This document shows, in pieces, positions 1-7,905 of a DNA stretch of 64,000 nucleotides. Location of the stretch: positions 33,030 to 97,029 of IMG/VR virus record IMGVR_UViG_3300042892_002840. The stretch is one strand, 5' to 3'. Origin of the DNA: a virus. The notes below the pieces were generated by a model that saw only the letters and a list, made by a program, of their open reading frames with translations, was not told where the DNA came from and ran no database searches. The translations under genes were made by a program, and so were the position numbers. Within the stretch, counting starts at the first letter, position 1. The number at the start of each line of letters is the position of its first letter.

Positions 1-345
1 GTGATACTTTCTAATGGTTATTTCATCTGGTAAAAAACCAAGGTCTTTATCGACTGACTCAGAGTAATCATTAATGCACATCTGTATTGCATCATGAATA
101 GTTGATATAATCAAAAAAGATTCTTCGTCTACAGAACCATCAAGACCGCTTCTATATGCACCCGCTTTAAACTCTCCGAACACATCATCTGGCCTAGTAC
201 TTGAAACCCATGGTTCCCAATTACTGAGAGTAGGATTGCTTGCCATCTTAAGATTAAGCTCTTCTATTTTTTTAATAAAAGCATTAGGATTTGGAATTAA
301 TTCTTTGTAATAAAAAATCCCATCTGCTAAAACTTCTTTTATCAT
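1..345 (-). CDS. 2OG-Fe(II) dioxygenase, 5' part only
   Basis: The reading frame starts at ATG 345 and runs off the window edge, giving the first 115 residues. The N-terminus (MIKEVLADGIFYYKELIPNP) has the layout of the neighbouring dioxygenases, which open with a short 'goes-in-as-X, then voice of the protein' segment before the jelly-roll. The last visible residues (ITIRKYH) fall just where the HxD iron-binding motif would follow. The frame overlaps the stop of the gene upstream by 4 bp (ATGA), so the two are translationally coupled. The family assignment is inferred because the catalytic residues lie outside the window. Confidence 0.6.
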   Translation of the reverse strand, partial: MIKEVLADGIFYYKELIPNPNAFIKKIEELNLKMASNPTLSNWEPWVSSTRPDDVFGEFKAGAYRSGLDGSVDEESFLIISTIHDAIQMCINDYSESVDKDLGFLPDEITIRKYH

Positions 346-1040
346 TCTCTACCCTTTGGCATAGATGGCTTTCCTTCTGGAGTTGCCCATTTTTTATAAA
401 GCTCTTCTTGCTCTTCTCTGACTTTCTTTAACTCTTCTGCCCATGCTTGCTTCTGTTCTTCTGTATACACACATCTAGCATCATCCCAAAAGGATCCGAT
501 TGTGTATCTTATTCCGCCTCGAACAGTTGTGACCATGTGCTCTCTTGTATGACCGCCAGCAAAAAATGCTGCTAGGCCAATCTCTGGCTTTACGTCAATG
601 CCATTGTCTTTAAATTTTAAATGACCACCTTCAAAATCATCATTTAAATAAATGAAGACTGCATATTTACTTTTTTCAAAAGCTGTTGGATTTCCATCAT
701 CGTCTGAGTTATCTGAGTGATAGTCAGCAAATGCACCATCAATCCATCTCTGTGCATGGTAGCTGACTTCATTAACCTCAAACCCTAAAAGCTCTTCAGT
801 CTTTGACTTAATTTTTTCTTTAAGTTGACCGAAGAAGTCTGGGTCAAGGCCAAATAACTTAAGCCTATCGTCTGTTGGCCAGTATCCCATGGCTTGTGAT
901 CCGTAAAAAGAGATCTCGTTCCATTTAAGAACCTTATTGTCTACAAGGTAGTCAAAGTATTTAATGACAGCTTCGCAGGTCTCTTTATCTATAAAATTTT
1001 CTACAAGAAAAAATTCATCTCTAATAGGCCTGTCTGTCAT
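342..1040 (-). CDS. 2OG-Fe(II) dioxygenase (prolyl-4-hydroxylase-like)
   Basis: A 232-aa single-domain oxygenase that would use Fe(II), O2 and 2-oxoglutarate to hydroxylate a substrate, probably a protein side chain. The iron triad is visible as H108, D110 (YHSD) and H168. R178 (GIRYT) is the likely 2-oxoglutarate carboxylate ligand. The family signature YLNDDFEGG is at 131-139. It overlaps both neighbours by 4 bp within a tight minus-strand operon. A Lys/Glu-rich tail of about 45 residues follows the domain. The substrate is unknown; proline in the phage fibres is my inference. Confidence 0.88.
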   Translation of the reverse strand: MTDRPIRDEFFLVENFIDKETCEAVIKYFDYLVDNKVLKWNEISFYGSQAMGYWPTDDRLKLFGLDPDFFGQLKEKIKSKTEELLGFEVNEVSYHAQRWIDGAFADYHSDNSDDDGNPTAFEKSKYAVFIYLNDDFEGGHLKFKDNGIDVKPEIGLAAFFAGGHTREHMVTTVRGGIRYTIGSFWDDARCVYTEEQKQAWAEELKKVREEQEELYKKWATPEGKPSMPKGRE

Positions 1041-1825
1041 GATTCATACCCTAAATGTTTTCTTTCTGAGTATTTCATGTTTTTTGGATTTTCTTTTTCA
1101 ATTCTATCCCACTCCATCTTAGCCCATCTGTATGCCCCAATGTGTTTTTGGTTAGCTATCCATTCTGGGGTTCCATCAAAGATATGCTGAATAAAATTAC
1201 GAATAAAGAATTTTTCTCCATTTTTAATTACTCTAACTCCATGGAAATATGGTTCTGTTGAAGGGAATACAAGGATGTCTCCCGCCTTTGGCTTGTATGG
1301 ATAGTATACGTCATCAACAATAAACTCAATATCTCCGCCCTCGTAGTCATCGTTTATGTATGTTGTGCAAGTCAGCAAAAACTTTGGACCTGGCATATCT
1401 CTTTCAGAAATAATATAATCCGTGTGGTATTGCATTGTCATTTCATTTCGCATAGTATCAATGTTTGAATTATATTTTGAAAACGAAGATGTCATCAACT
1501 TTGAGGTTGGTGGCATTTGAACATTGTATCTTTCTACGTAGTCTTCAATTGCAGTATTGTATGCCTCGTAAACTCTATCAGACAAATGCTTTTCTTCATC
1601 ATACATAGGGCCAAACTCTCTAGGCTCATTGTCGTCGTGTTTTTGCTGTGAGTATGTACCAAAAATAGACCATTGGTCCCAAGTTCTTAAGTAGTACTTT
1701 CCTTCTGATGTGCGCTCAGATCTCTTCATTATGTCATAAAGATTATCTGCGTCAGGTAGTAATCCCTGATAAATTCTTACATTTGGCAGTAACTCAAATG
1801 ATGTGTACTCTTGCTTACTTGTCAT
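1037..1825 (-). CDS. 2OG-Fe(II) dioxygenase
   Basis: 262 aa. H134 and D136 (YHTD), H195 and R209 form the expected Fe(II)/2-oxoglutarate site, and YINDDYEGG at 156-164 is the P4H-like signature. PKAGDILVFPS at 179-189 is the strand before the distal His. An insertion of about 50 residues before HxD (a long helical N-terminal half) separates it from the shorter paralogues. It overlaps the upstream gene by 11 bp. The closest relative in this window by eye is the gene at 52228-52980, which shares the FHTDY/YHTDY pattern and the order of elements. Confidence 0.9.
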   Translation of the reverse strand: MTSKQEYTSFELLPNVRIYQGLLPDADNLYDIMKRSERTSEGKYYLRTWDQWSIFGTYSQQKHDDNEPREFGPMYDEEKHLSDRVYEAYNTAIEDYVERYNVQMPPTSKLMTSSFSKYNSNIDTMRNEMTMQYHTDYIISERDMPGPKFLLTCTTYINDDYEGGDIEFIVDDVYYPYKPKAGDILVFPSTEPYFHGVRVIKNGEKFFIRNFIQHIFDGTPEWIANQKHIGAYRWAKMEWDRIEKENPKNMKYSERKHLGYES

Positions 1826-2492
1826 CCTCTAATCCCAACTTTGTTATTGTCCAGAAAAATGGGGCAGTATATCTAGTCCCACTTGTAACCTTTGTCACTC
1901 CATGAATATAGTTCTTGTCCCCAGGGAAAAAGTACGCTGCTCTTGGTTTAGGTTTAAATTTAATATTTTGAAGTGGAAAGAATAGCTCTCCGCCTTCATA
2001 GTCGTCGTTTAAATAAAATACAGTTCCTAAGTCATACCATGGAAATTCATTTGGTGTTCCTGCGTCTGGGCCTTCGTGAAGCTCTTTATCTGCATGTGGA
2101 AACTGCATTGTGCCTACAGGCCACCTTACAATAGCTGCATCAGTCGGCTTTACTTCAACCTGAAACTTTTCTCTAATATAAGGTGTCATTCTTTCAATTA
2201 CACGATCTAAAATTGCTACAACTTCGCCTGTTGGATCTGCTTTCAAAAGAGTATTCATTGTTGCTACTCTGTCTTCCCAAACCCTGTGGTCATATATAAT
2301 GCTTCCATTTTCATTCCATTGGGACTCTGTTACATCCCATACAGTGTTGCTTTTTGCAAAAGTAAGAAGATAGTCTTGCTCTTCTGGTGTCACCATGTCC
2401 TCTAGCTCGACAACATTATCTGGTGAATTGCCAAAGTATCCAGAAGGAGTGATAGTTTCTCTTGCGTATCGTGCTCTTTTAGTATATTCCAT
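1815..2492 (-). CDS. 2OG-Fe(II) dioxygenase
   Basis: 225 aa with H133, D135 (FPHAD), H197 and R207, and the signature LNDDYEGGE at 161-169. All residues needed for Fe(II) and 2-oxoglutarate binding are present. The PEEQDYLLTFA stretch near residue 37 resembles the helix that opens many P4H-like domains. It is co-oriented with the DUF6065-like gene upstream, with a 7-bp gap, and overlaps the downstream dioxygenase. Confidence 0.9.
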   Translation of the reverse strand: MEYTKRARYARETITPSGYFGNSPDNVVELEDMVTPEEQDYLLTFAKSNTVWDVTESQWNENGSIIYDHRVWEDRVATMNTLLKADPTGEVVAILDRVIERMTPYIREKFQVEVKPTDAAIVRWPVGTMQFPHADKELHEGPDAGTPNEFPWYDLGTVFYLNDDYEGGELFFPLQNIKFKPKPRAAYFFPGDKNYIHGVTKVTSGTRYTAPFFWTITKLGLEDDK

Positions 2493-2499
2493 TTTTTAC

Positions 2500-3228
2500 C
2501 TATTCATATTTCTTTAGAGATCGAACGGTTTGCTTGTATGCACCGCCGTCTTTTGTTCTAAACTTTTTTGCCTGAGCATTGTGTCTTTCTTGCAAAGAAA
2601 CAAGGTCATGAAATTTTGGCTCCATTTTCCACTCTTCTCTTTTATATGGAATTAGCTGAAGGTAAGGAGTTCCTTTTGGAACCTTACCCTCAAAGTCATT
2701 CCTTAAGAAAAACGGTATAAGACCTGGAGTATTCATCTTATCATTATCTATTATAGCAGAGGTGGTTATAAACGGTAAATCAAATCTGTTGATTGGATTT
2801 ACATATAAAACGCTATATCCATCTGGAACCTCTGGTGCCCAATTAGGATACCAGTGGAAGTGTCTGTCTAGGTATCCGTGTGGAACTGGAAACTCATTCA
2901 TAGGGGCTCTTGACCCAACAAAATCTTCGTATCCTGGTTCTGGTATTGCTATCATCTCACCATTTGGCAGTTTGCTAAAAACAATATCGCATGGGGTTAC
3001 ATAAAAATATCCAGTGATAAATATATCAAGTAAACCTGGGCAAGACTTAAAGCTTCTTACTAGTCCACCTTCAGGGTTGGGCCAGTACTCTCCTGTCTGC
3101 TTGTTAAGCTCAAACTTGTCTGCTTTTTTAAACCATTCTGGAGTTAAATTTCTTGCTGGCTTTGGCTGATATTCTTCGCTTATAATGTTGTACAGCCTAT
3201 TAGAATGAAATTTTATTTTATTGCTCAT
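2500..3228 (-). CDS. DUF6065-like protein, family A
   Basis: 242 aa, paralogous to the gene at 6444-7175. Both share a CPGLLD/CPALLD box, YITPMNRFDLPF-like and GYSxLYxxPxNRFDLPF blocks, a conserved xxIIDxDK segment, PKGTPYLQLIPYKRExW and a basic tail ending in a DGGxYK motif. The function is unknown. Comparable proteins are familiar from other environmental phages next to 2OG oxygenases, which is recollection rather than a search. It sits between two dioxygenase genes and overlaps the upstream gene by 11 bp, so it is probably expressed and perhaps acts with them. Confidence 0.75.
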   Translation of the reverse strand: MSNKIKFHSNRLYNIISEEYQPKPARNLTPEWFKKADKFELNKQTGEYWPNPEGGLVRSFKSCPGLLDIFITGYFYVTPCDIVFSKLPNGEMIAIPEPGYEDFVGSRAPMNEFPVPHGYLDRHFHWYPNWAPEVPDGYSVLYVNPINRFDLPFITTSAIIDNDKMNTPGLIPFFLRNDFEGKVPKGTPYLQLIPYKREEWKMEPKFHDLVSLQERHNAQAKKFRTKDGGAYKQTVRSLKKYE

Positions 3229-3916
3229 TTGTTTTTAACCTAATTACCTTTAGCTCGTGTTCACCTATTTTGTTGCCTAGATGATCTGTTGCATTCCTAT
3301 AAAAGCCAGCCCACTTACCCTGCTGATTAATTCTTTCTGCTGTCTCTCCATATTCTCTTCCATCAAATTGAGCACCGACGTAATCCTTACCGTCGTGTAA
3401 ATTAATTTCAGAATTATTTAATTCAGACAAAGTAATTGGGAGTATGGCAGCTACTGGTGTATTTGCTGGTATTGTTATAATCTTTCCTGGGGAAGTTATT
3501 CTCCAAACAACTGGAATCTCGCCTGAAAAAAATGATGTTGTTAATAGCGTAGTAAATGCTTGAGCTCCATCTATAAATTGATTTGGAACTGGCATAATAA
3601 GAGTTGTTGTCTCCAAGTTAGTCTTAAAGGTTAGCCCTGTCCTAAAGCTTATTGTTCCATTTGCTCTATTTGTGTGACAATAATTTTCTCCAGAAAGAAC
3701 CTTTACATGATCTGGGCTGCTATTAGAAATGCCATCCCATATAAAAGAAATATCTTCTGGAAAAGAAATTCCCCATCCTAGTTGATTTGCAAGGCTTACT
3801 GGAAAACAATTGTAGGCGTGTCTATCTACAGTATTTTCCATCCAGTCTCTCTTTACAGAAAGCTGGGATATCTCCCCTGGATTTTTATCAGCCTTATAAA
3901 CCTCTATTTTATGCAT
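3218..3916 (-). CDS. DUF6065-like protein
   Basis: 232 aa. The N-terminal half carries RHAYNCFPVSLANQLGW and an ISFRTGLTFKT stretch, followed by MPVPNQF, WRITSPGKII and AAILPI blocks. This order matches what I recall of DUF6065, whose function is not established. No signal peptide or membrane segment is visible. It overlaps the oxygenase upstream by 8 bp and family A downstream by 11 bp, which makes an oxygenase, DUF6065-like, family A module. Confidence 0.7.
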   Translation of the reverse strand: MHKIEVYKADKNPGEISQLSVKRDWMENTVDRHAYNCFPVSLANQLGWGISFPEDISFIWDGISNSSPDHVKVLSGENYCHTNRANGTISFRTGLTFKTNLETTTLIMPVPNQFIDGAQAFTTLLTTSFFSGEIPVVWRITSPGKIITIPANTPVAAILPITLSELNNSEINLHDGKDYVGAQFDGREYGETAERINQQGKWAGFYRNATDHLGNKIGEHELKVIRLKTNEQ

Positions 3917-4607
3917 AGCCCTCAGTGTATCTCTTTTCTATTTCCCTATAGTCTGGAGTATGCGGAGCCTCTAAATAGTCTAGCATTGTTACTATTGAAT
4001 ATTTTGTGCCGCTTGTTACTGGAAGCGAAGCGTGAGAAAACAGATAGCTTGAAGGGAAAAGGTACAGGTCTCCTGCTTTAGGCTTAATCTTTAAATTAAA
4101 TTTATCAAAGTAAAGTTCGCCTCCTTCATAGTCATCATTAATATATCCTACCGATGACAGCACACATATATAAGAGTATCCATGATCTGAGTGTACTTGA
4201 AAATGCTGGCCTGGCCCATACTTTACAAAATTAAATGATTCCCAGTACTTGAGTGGAGCAACATTAAAGCGCTGTCTATAATCTTCAACAGGACCTATTT
4301 GCACATCTCTTGAGTCTTCCCAAATTTTTTCTAGCTTTATCTGATCTGGGCTCTTGTTGGAATCATCTGGATTGTTTTTCTTAACTTTAAAATCAAAAGC
4401 ATCTCTATACTTAAGGTCGTTGTTAGCGTATCCCGTTGTAGCCTGCTTCCATTTGTATGTGGAGTGAGGGGAATCAGAATATCCAACCCCTTCTGCATTA
4501 GGGTCTGAAGATAGGCATTCTTCTAACCTATTAATTAGATCCATTTCTTTTGTAAATACATTTCTGTAAACAAGCACACCTGGTGCTAAAATTTCTGGCT
4601 GGTTCAT
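3909..4607 (-). CDS. 2OG-Fe(II) dioxygenase
   Basis: 232 aa with H139, D141 (QVHSD) and H192. The basic 2-oxoglutarate ligand is K202 (GTKYS) instead of Arg, as in other P4H-type enzymes. YINDDYEGGE lies at 155-164. It is a close paralogue of the gene at 7175-7882; both share a GQHFQxHxDHGxSY core and a YWExxNFxxY segment. It is the first gene after a consensus -35/-10 promoter at 4626-4654, with AGGGAG as ribosome binding site 7-12 bases before the start. Confidence 0.92.
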   Translation of the reverse strand: MNQPEILAPGVLVYRNVFTKEMDLINRLEECLSSDPNAEGVGYSDSPHSTYKWKQATTGYANNDLKYRDAFDFKVKKNNPDDSNKSPDQIKLEKIWEDSRDVQIGPVEDYRQRFNVAPLKYWESFNFVKYGPGQHFQVHSDHGYSYICVLSSVGYINDDYEGGELYFDKFNLKIKPKAGDLYLFPSSYLFSHASLPVTSGTKYSIVTMLDYLEAPHTPDYREIEKRYTEGYA

Positions 4608-4625
4608 TTTGTCTCCCTTATCTAT

Positions 4626-4654
4626 ATTATATATAATTCTTGCAGTTTAGTCAA
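4626..4654 (-). promoter_or_regulatory. Sigma70-type promoter for the 4607-to-1 operon
   Basis: On the minus strand TTGACT (4654-4649) is separated by 17 bp from TATAAT (4631-4626). The start codon of the dioxygenase at 4607 lies 18 bp beyond the -10. The -35 overlaps the last codons of the gene upstream. Confidence 0.7.
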
Positions 4655-5408
4655 TCAACTTATCTTTTATAAATCTACCTCTTTTTTTATCTATAGCAAC
4701 AAGACTTGACTTATATAAGTCTTTTGTCCAAAAGCTTGTGTGAGTGTATCTGTTGCCAGAAGTTATCTGTCTGATACCGTGCATTGTATTTATGTCACCA
4801 CTGAATATTAAAAGCATTCCAGCTTTTGGCTTAATTGAAAACTCATTATGTTGAGGAAAGAAAAGCTCTCCTCCTTCAAAATCATCATTAAGATACAGCA
4901 TTGAGGTGTAAAGTTTATTTGTAAATAGCCTTTTATATTCAGTTATATTTTTTTCTTCAAAGAAATATTTGCATTGCTCTGGGACTAAAGATAAATCAAT
5001 AGTGCTTAGGTCAAAGTTTGGATCGATAAAGTCAACATGTGGCTCTTGAAGATGTGGGTAATACCATTTAACTATTTCCCATAACTCGCTGTATATTTCA
5101 AAATCAGGCTTAAAGAAATCTTTTACTTGCTCTTCCATTCTTTCTTGAATTGGAACAACAAATTTAAACAGTTCTTTGTAGTTTTCCATGCCCTCTCTGT
5201 AAAGCTCATTTATCTCTATTCTACGATTATCCCAGTGCTCTGCTGCAGACTTATAGTCTTCTTCTGTCTTAAAAGTTTGTCTTTGTCTATTATGCTTAGA
5301 CCATAATCCAGATTCTTCTGAATATTTAATTAGCCAGTCGCATTCTTCCTTGCTTATAAAATTCTCAACTATTCTACAATGTGGTGATTTTAGGTCTTTT
5401 ATATTCAT
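4647..5408 (-). CDS. 2OG-Fe(II) dioxygenase
   Basis: 253 aa with H124, D126 (PHVD), H210 and R220 (GNRYT), and the signature LNDDFEGGE at 173-181. A long insertion of about 45 residues between the HxD motif and the signature (residues 127-170) is not seen in the shorter paralogues and may shape the substrate pocket. The N-terminus (VENFISKEECDWLI) is a typical P4H-domain opening helix. It overlaps the upstream oxygenase by 4 bp. Confidence 0.9.
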   Translation of the reverse strand: MNIKDLKSPHCRIVENFISKEECDWLIKYSEESGLWSKHNRQRQTFKTEEDYKSAAEHWDNRRIEINELYREGMENYKELFKFVVPIQERMEEQVKDFFKPDFEIYSELWEIVKWYYPHLQEPHVDFIDPNFDLSTIDLSLVPEQCKYFFEEKNITEYKRLFTNKLYTSMLYLNDDFEGGELFFPQHNEFSIKPKAGMLLIFSGDINTMHGIRQITSGNRYTHTSFWTKDLYKSSLVAIDKKRGRFIKDKLID

Positions 5409-5971
5409 CTCAACCAGCTTGCTATTGCGTATCTGGTTCCAGAGATTACTGGATTAACCTTATGCCTATATGCATATGAAGAAGGAAACATTATAAAATC
5501 TCCTGCCTGTGGCTTATACTTTACATCAAATGAAGGGAACTCTATTTCCCCTCCCTCATAGTTATCATTTAAATAAAATACAGTTGATGCCCTTCTAAAA
5601 GTTGCGCCTGCGTCATCTATGTGTAGATCAAATTTGCCGCCGACATCGTACTTTAGTATCTTGTAGGGCTGATGAACCTTAAATTTAATATAATGGTCTT
5701 CTTCATAATCTTTCTCTATTTCAGAGAATGTTTTATTGAAAAGGCTTGAAAAAAACTTAACATAGTCTTCGTCTTCTTCCCTTGAGTAAGCTGTAATATC
5801 TATTGATTTTGTATCTCTGTAAGAACTGTCTAGTGATTTGTTTCCGTCATTAGCATCAACAACATACTCTGATAGCCATTCGGCATTTGACAAAGATTCT
5901 ATTTCTTTAAAAATTTTTGAGCTATCTATCTTGTAGACAACTATTCCTGGCGCTAGTGTACTTTTAATCAC
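5405..5971 (-). CDS. 2OG-Fe(II) dioxygenase, compact
   Basis: 188 aa, the shortest complete member here. H117, D119 (LHID), H170 and R180 are all present, with YLNDNYEGGE at 133-142. It ends directly after the last core strand (YAIASWLR), so it is close to a minimal catalytic domain. It overlaps the gene upstream and the gene downstream by 4 bp each. Confidence 0.9.
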   Translation of the reverse strand: MIKSTLAPGIVVYKIDSSKIFKEIESLSNAEWLSEYVVDANDGNKSLDSSYRDTKSIDITAYSREEDEDYVKFFSSLFNKTFSEIEKDYEEDHYIKFKVHQPYKILKYDVGGKFDLHIDDAGATFRRASTVFYLNDNYEGGEIEFPSFDVKYKPQAGDFIMFPSSYAYRHKVNPVISGTRYAIASWLR

Positions 5972-6444
5972 ATAAACATCCTGTAGTAGGGCCTAATAAA
6001 CCATTTTGGAGTAATAGGATTTACATGCATCTTCCATATTATTGCAAATGCATAGGTGTCGTTATTAAAATTATTTAAATATGATTCTCCATTTTTAATA
6101 ACAAATGTGCTGTTTTCATATTCACCATTTAAATATGTTAGAGTCTGACAAAATGTGTCTTCGTCAAACTTAGCATTCTCTATATTTCCATTAATTTTTA
6201 AAATTTGATAATAAAATGGAAACACTTTTTCTGAAACATTATGGTTGTCGTATATTATTTGCTGAACAGATAGCCCAGTCTCTTCGACAATTCTAGCTGA
6301 GTGCCTATGTATTTTATACATCATCTCGCCATCAATTCTATTTTCTGTCCACAGCTTTGGCTGTTTAGAAAGGTTCCATTGATCTAATGATATTAGTACT
6401 TCTTTGTAAGGGTCAAGCAAAGAAGATGGTATGTGTGTGTACAT
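5968..6444 (-). CDS. Degenerate dioxygenase-like protein
   Basis: 158 aa. CQTLTYLNGEYENSTF near 109-124 aligns by eye with the 'YLNDxYEGG' strand pair of the neighbouring dioxygenases, but no HxD motif precedes it and the distal His/Arg pattern is not clear. It is embedded in the oxygenase operon with 4-bp and 1-bp overlaps. It may be a non-catalytic paralogue or a decaying copy. Confidence concerns the coding call more than the family. Confidence 0.55.
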   Translation of the reverse strand: MYTHIPSSLLDPYKEVLISLDQWNLSKQPKLWTENRIDGEMMYKIHRHSARIVEETGLSVQQIIYDNHNVSEKVFPFYYQILKINGNIENAKFDEDTFCQTLTYLNGEYENSTFVIKNGESYLNNFNNDTYAFAIIWKMHVNPITPKWFIRPYYRMFM

Positions 6445-7175
6445 TACTTATACTCTCTTCTTTCCCAAAACTTATCCTTATATACTCCGCCATCTGGCTT
6501 TCTAAATATCTTTCTTGTTTTTATAATTCTATCATATATATCGCCAGCCTTGTCTATCTGCAATTCTGATTCCCAATTTTCTCTTTTGAATGGTATTATT
6601 TGTGCATATGGGGTGCCAGCTGGTATTACTCCTAGCCAACCTTCAATTAAAAAAAATGGCAAAGATCCTGGCATAGAAACTTTATCTGTATCTATAATCC
6701 CAGATGTGTTGATAAACGGTAAATCAAATCTATTCATTGGCGTTATATACAGAGAGCTATAGCCGTCTGGAGTTTTAATTCCCCAGTCAGACATCCAAGC
6801 AAAGGATTCTTTTCTATATCCTAATGGCGTGGGAAATCCAGAGAGCGGATGCCTTATTTCACAAAAGTCTTCATATTTTGAATCTTCTATTTTTACATCT
6901 ATTTCTAAGTTTTCATTAATAAAAAATTCAATATCACATGGTGTTTTTAATACATATCCTGTTGTAAATGCATCAAGTAAAGCTGGACAACCTTTCCATG
7001 TTGCCATCTTTCCACCATCTGAGTCTAAAACATATTCATTTTTTTCATTTTTAAAAAATCTATCTGCAATACTATACCATTTTGGAATAAATTTAGATGT
7101 TGGCATTGGGCTGCTTATGCTTGACTTATTCAGCCAATGCCTATTAGCAATAAATGTTATTAGGCTTGCTTTCAT
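6444..7175 (-). CDS. DUF6065-like protein, family A (second copy)
   Basis: 243 aa, paralogue of the gene at 2500-3228. It shares the CPALLDAFTTGYVLKTPCDI block, MNRFDLPF, the IIDTDK motif, PAGTPYAQIIPFKRExW and the C-terminal PDGGVYKDKFW. As in the first copy, it lies directly downstream of a dioxygenase of the GQHFQ type (overlap 1 bp). The oxygenase plus family A pair therefore occurs twice. The function is unknown. Confidence 0.75.
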   Translation of the reverse strand: MKASLITFIANRHWLNKSSISSPMPTSKFIPKWYSIADRFFKNEKNEYVLDSDGGKMATWKGCPALLDAFTTGYVLKTPCDIEFFINENLEIDVKIEDSKYEDFCEIRHPLSGFPTPLGYRKESFAWMSDWGIKTPDGYSSLYITPMNRFDLPFINTSGIIDTDKVSMPGSLPFFLIEGWLGVIPAGTPYAQIIPFKRENWESELQIDKAGDIYDRIIKTRKIFRKPDGGVYKDKFWERREYK

Positions 7176-7882
7176 TACTGTGTCTTAAGAAATGAATTTG
7201 TTTTAGCCCCTTGAGAACTAACAACATGGCCTCTGTCTGTATAATCAAGCATTGTAACTACTGAATACTTGGTTCCGCTTGTTACTGGCATGGCTCTATG
7301 TGGGTACATAAAATTAGATGGGAATACAACAAGGTCCCCCTCTGAAGGATTATACATTATGTCTTGAAGCCTAAAATATAATTCCCCTCCATCATAATCG
7401 TCGTTAATGTATCCTACAAGAGATACAGTGGATGTGTAAGAAAAACCATGGTCCGTGTGCTCTTGGAAATGCTGACCCTCATGATATCTGATAAAATTCA
7501 TTACTTCCCAGTACTGTAACTCGCTTATATTGTACATTAAACAATAATCTTTTACGGCTTCAGACATTACGTCGTAGCATTGTTGCCACATATCTTTTAA
7601 AATTTCAGTTCCTTCATCTGTATTATGAAGGTCATCTTTTCTAAATTTAAAGTCAACACAGTCTCTGTAGTCTGGCTTTTTAAATCCGTATCCTACTGTT
7701 GCTTCTCTCCATTTATATGGGTTAAGCGTTGATCCTAAAACAGACTCTATTTTATTTATAATTCCTATATCTTTTTTTAAAAGATTTTTATAAACAACTA
7801 TACCTGGAGCGAGAATTTCTTTCTCGCTCCAGGTTTTAGTTATAGAGTTAGGATCAATTAATTTAGGTCCTATTGTTGACAA
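7175..7882 (-). CDS. 2OG-Fe(II) dioxygenase
   Basis: 235 aa, close paralogue of 3909-4607. H142, D144 (EHTD) and H195 bind iron, and K205 (GTKYS) replaces Arg as the 2-oxoglutarate ligand. YINDDYDGGE lies at 158-167. It has an N-terminal extension of about 20 residues relative to its paralogue. It is the first gene downstream of the adhesin at 7906 and may be read from the tail-fibre transcript. Confidence 0.92.
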   Translation of the reverse strand: MSTIGPKLIDPNSITKTWSEKEILAPGIVVYKNLLKKDIGIINKIESVLGSTLNPYKWREATVGYGFKKPDYRDCVDFKFRKDDLHNTDEGTEILKDMWQQCYDVMSEAVKDYCLMYNISELQYWEVMNFIRYHEGQHFQEHTDHGFSYTSTVSLVGYINDDYDGGELYFRLQDIMYNPSEGDLVVFPSNFMYPHRAMPVTSGTKYSVVTMLDYTDRGHVVSSQGAKTNSFLKTQ

Positions 7883-7905
7883 GCTAATCTCTTTTCTTTT
7901 AAATA

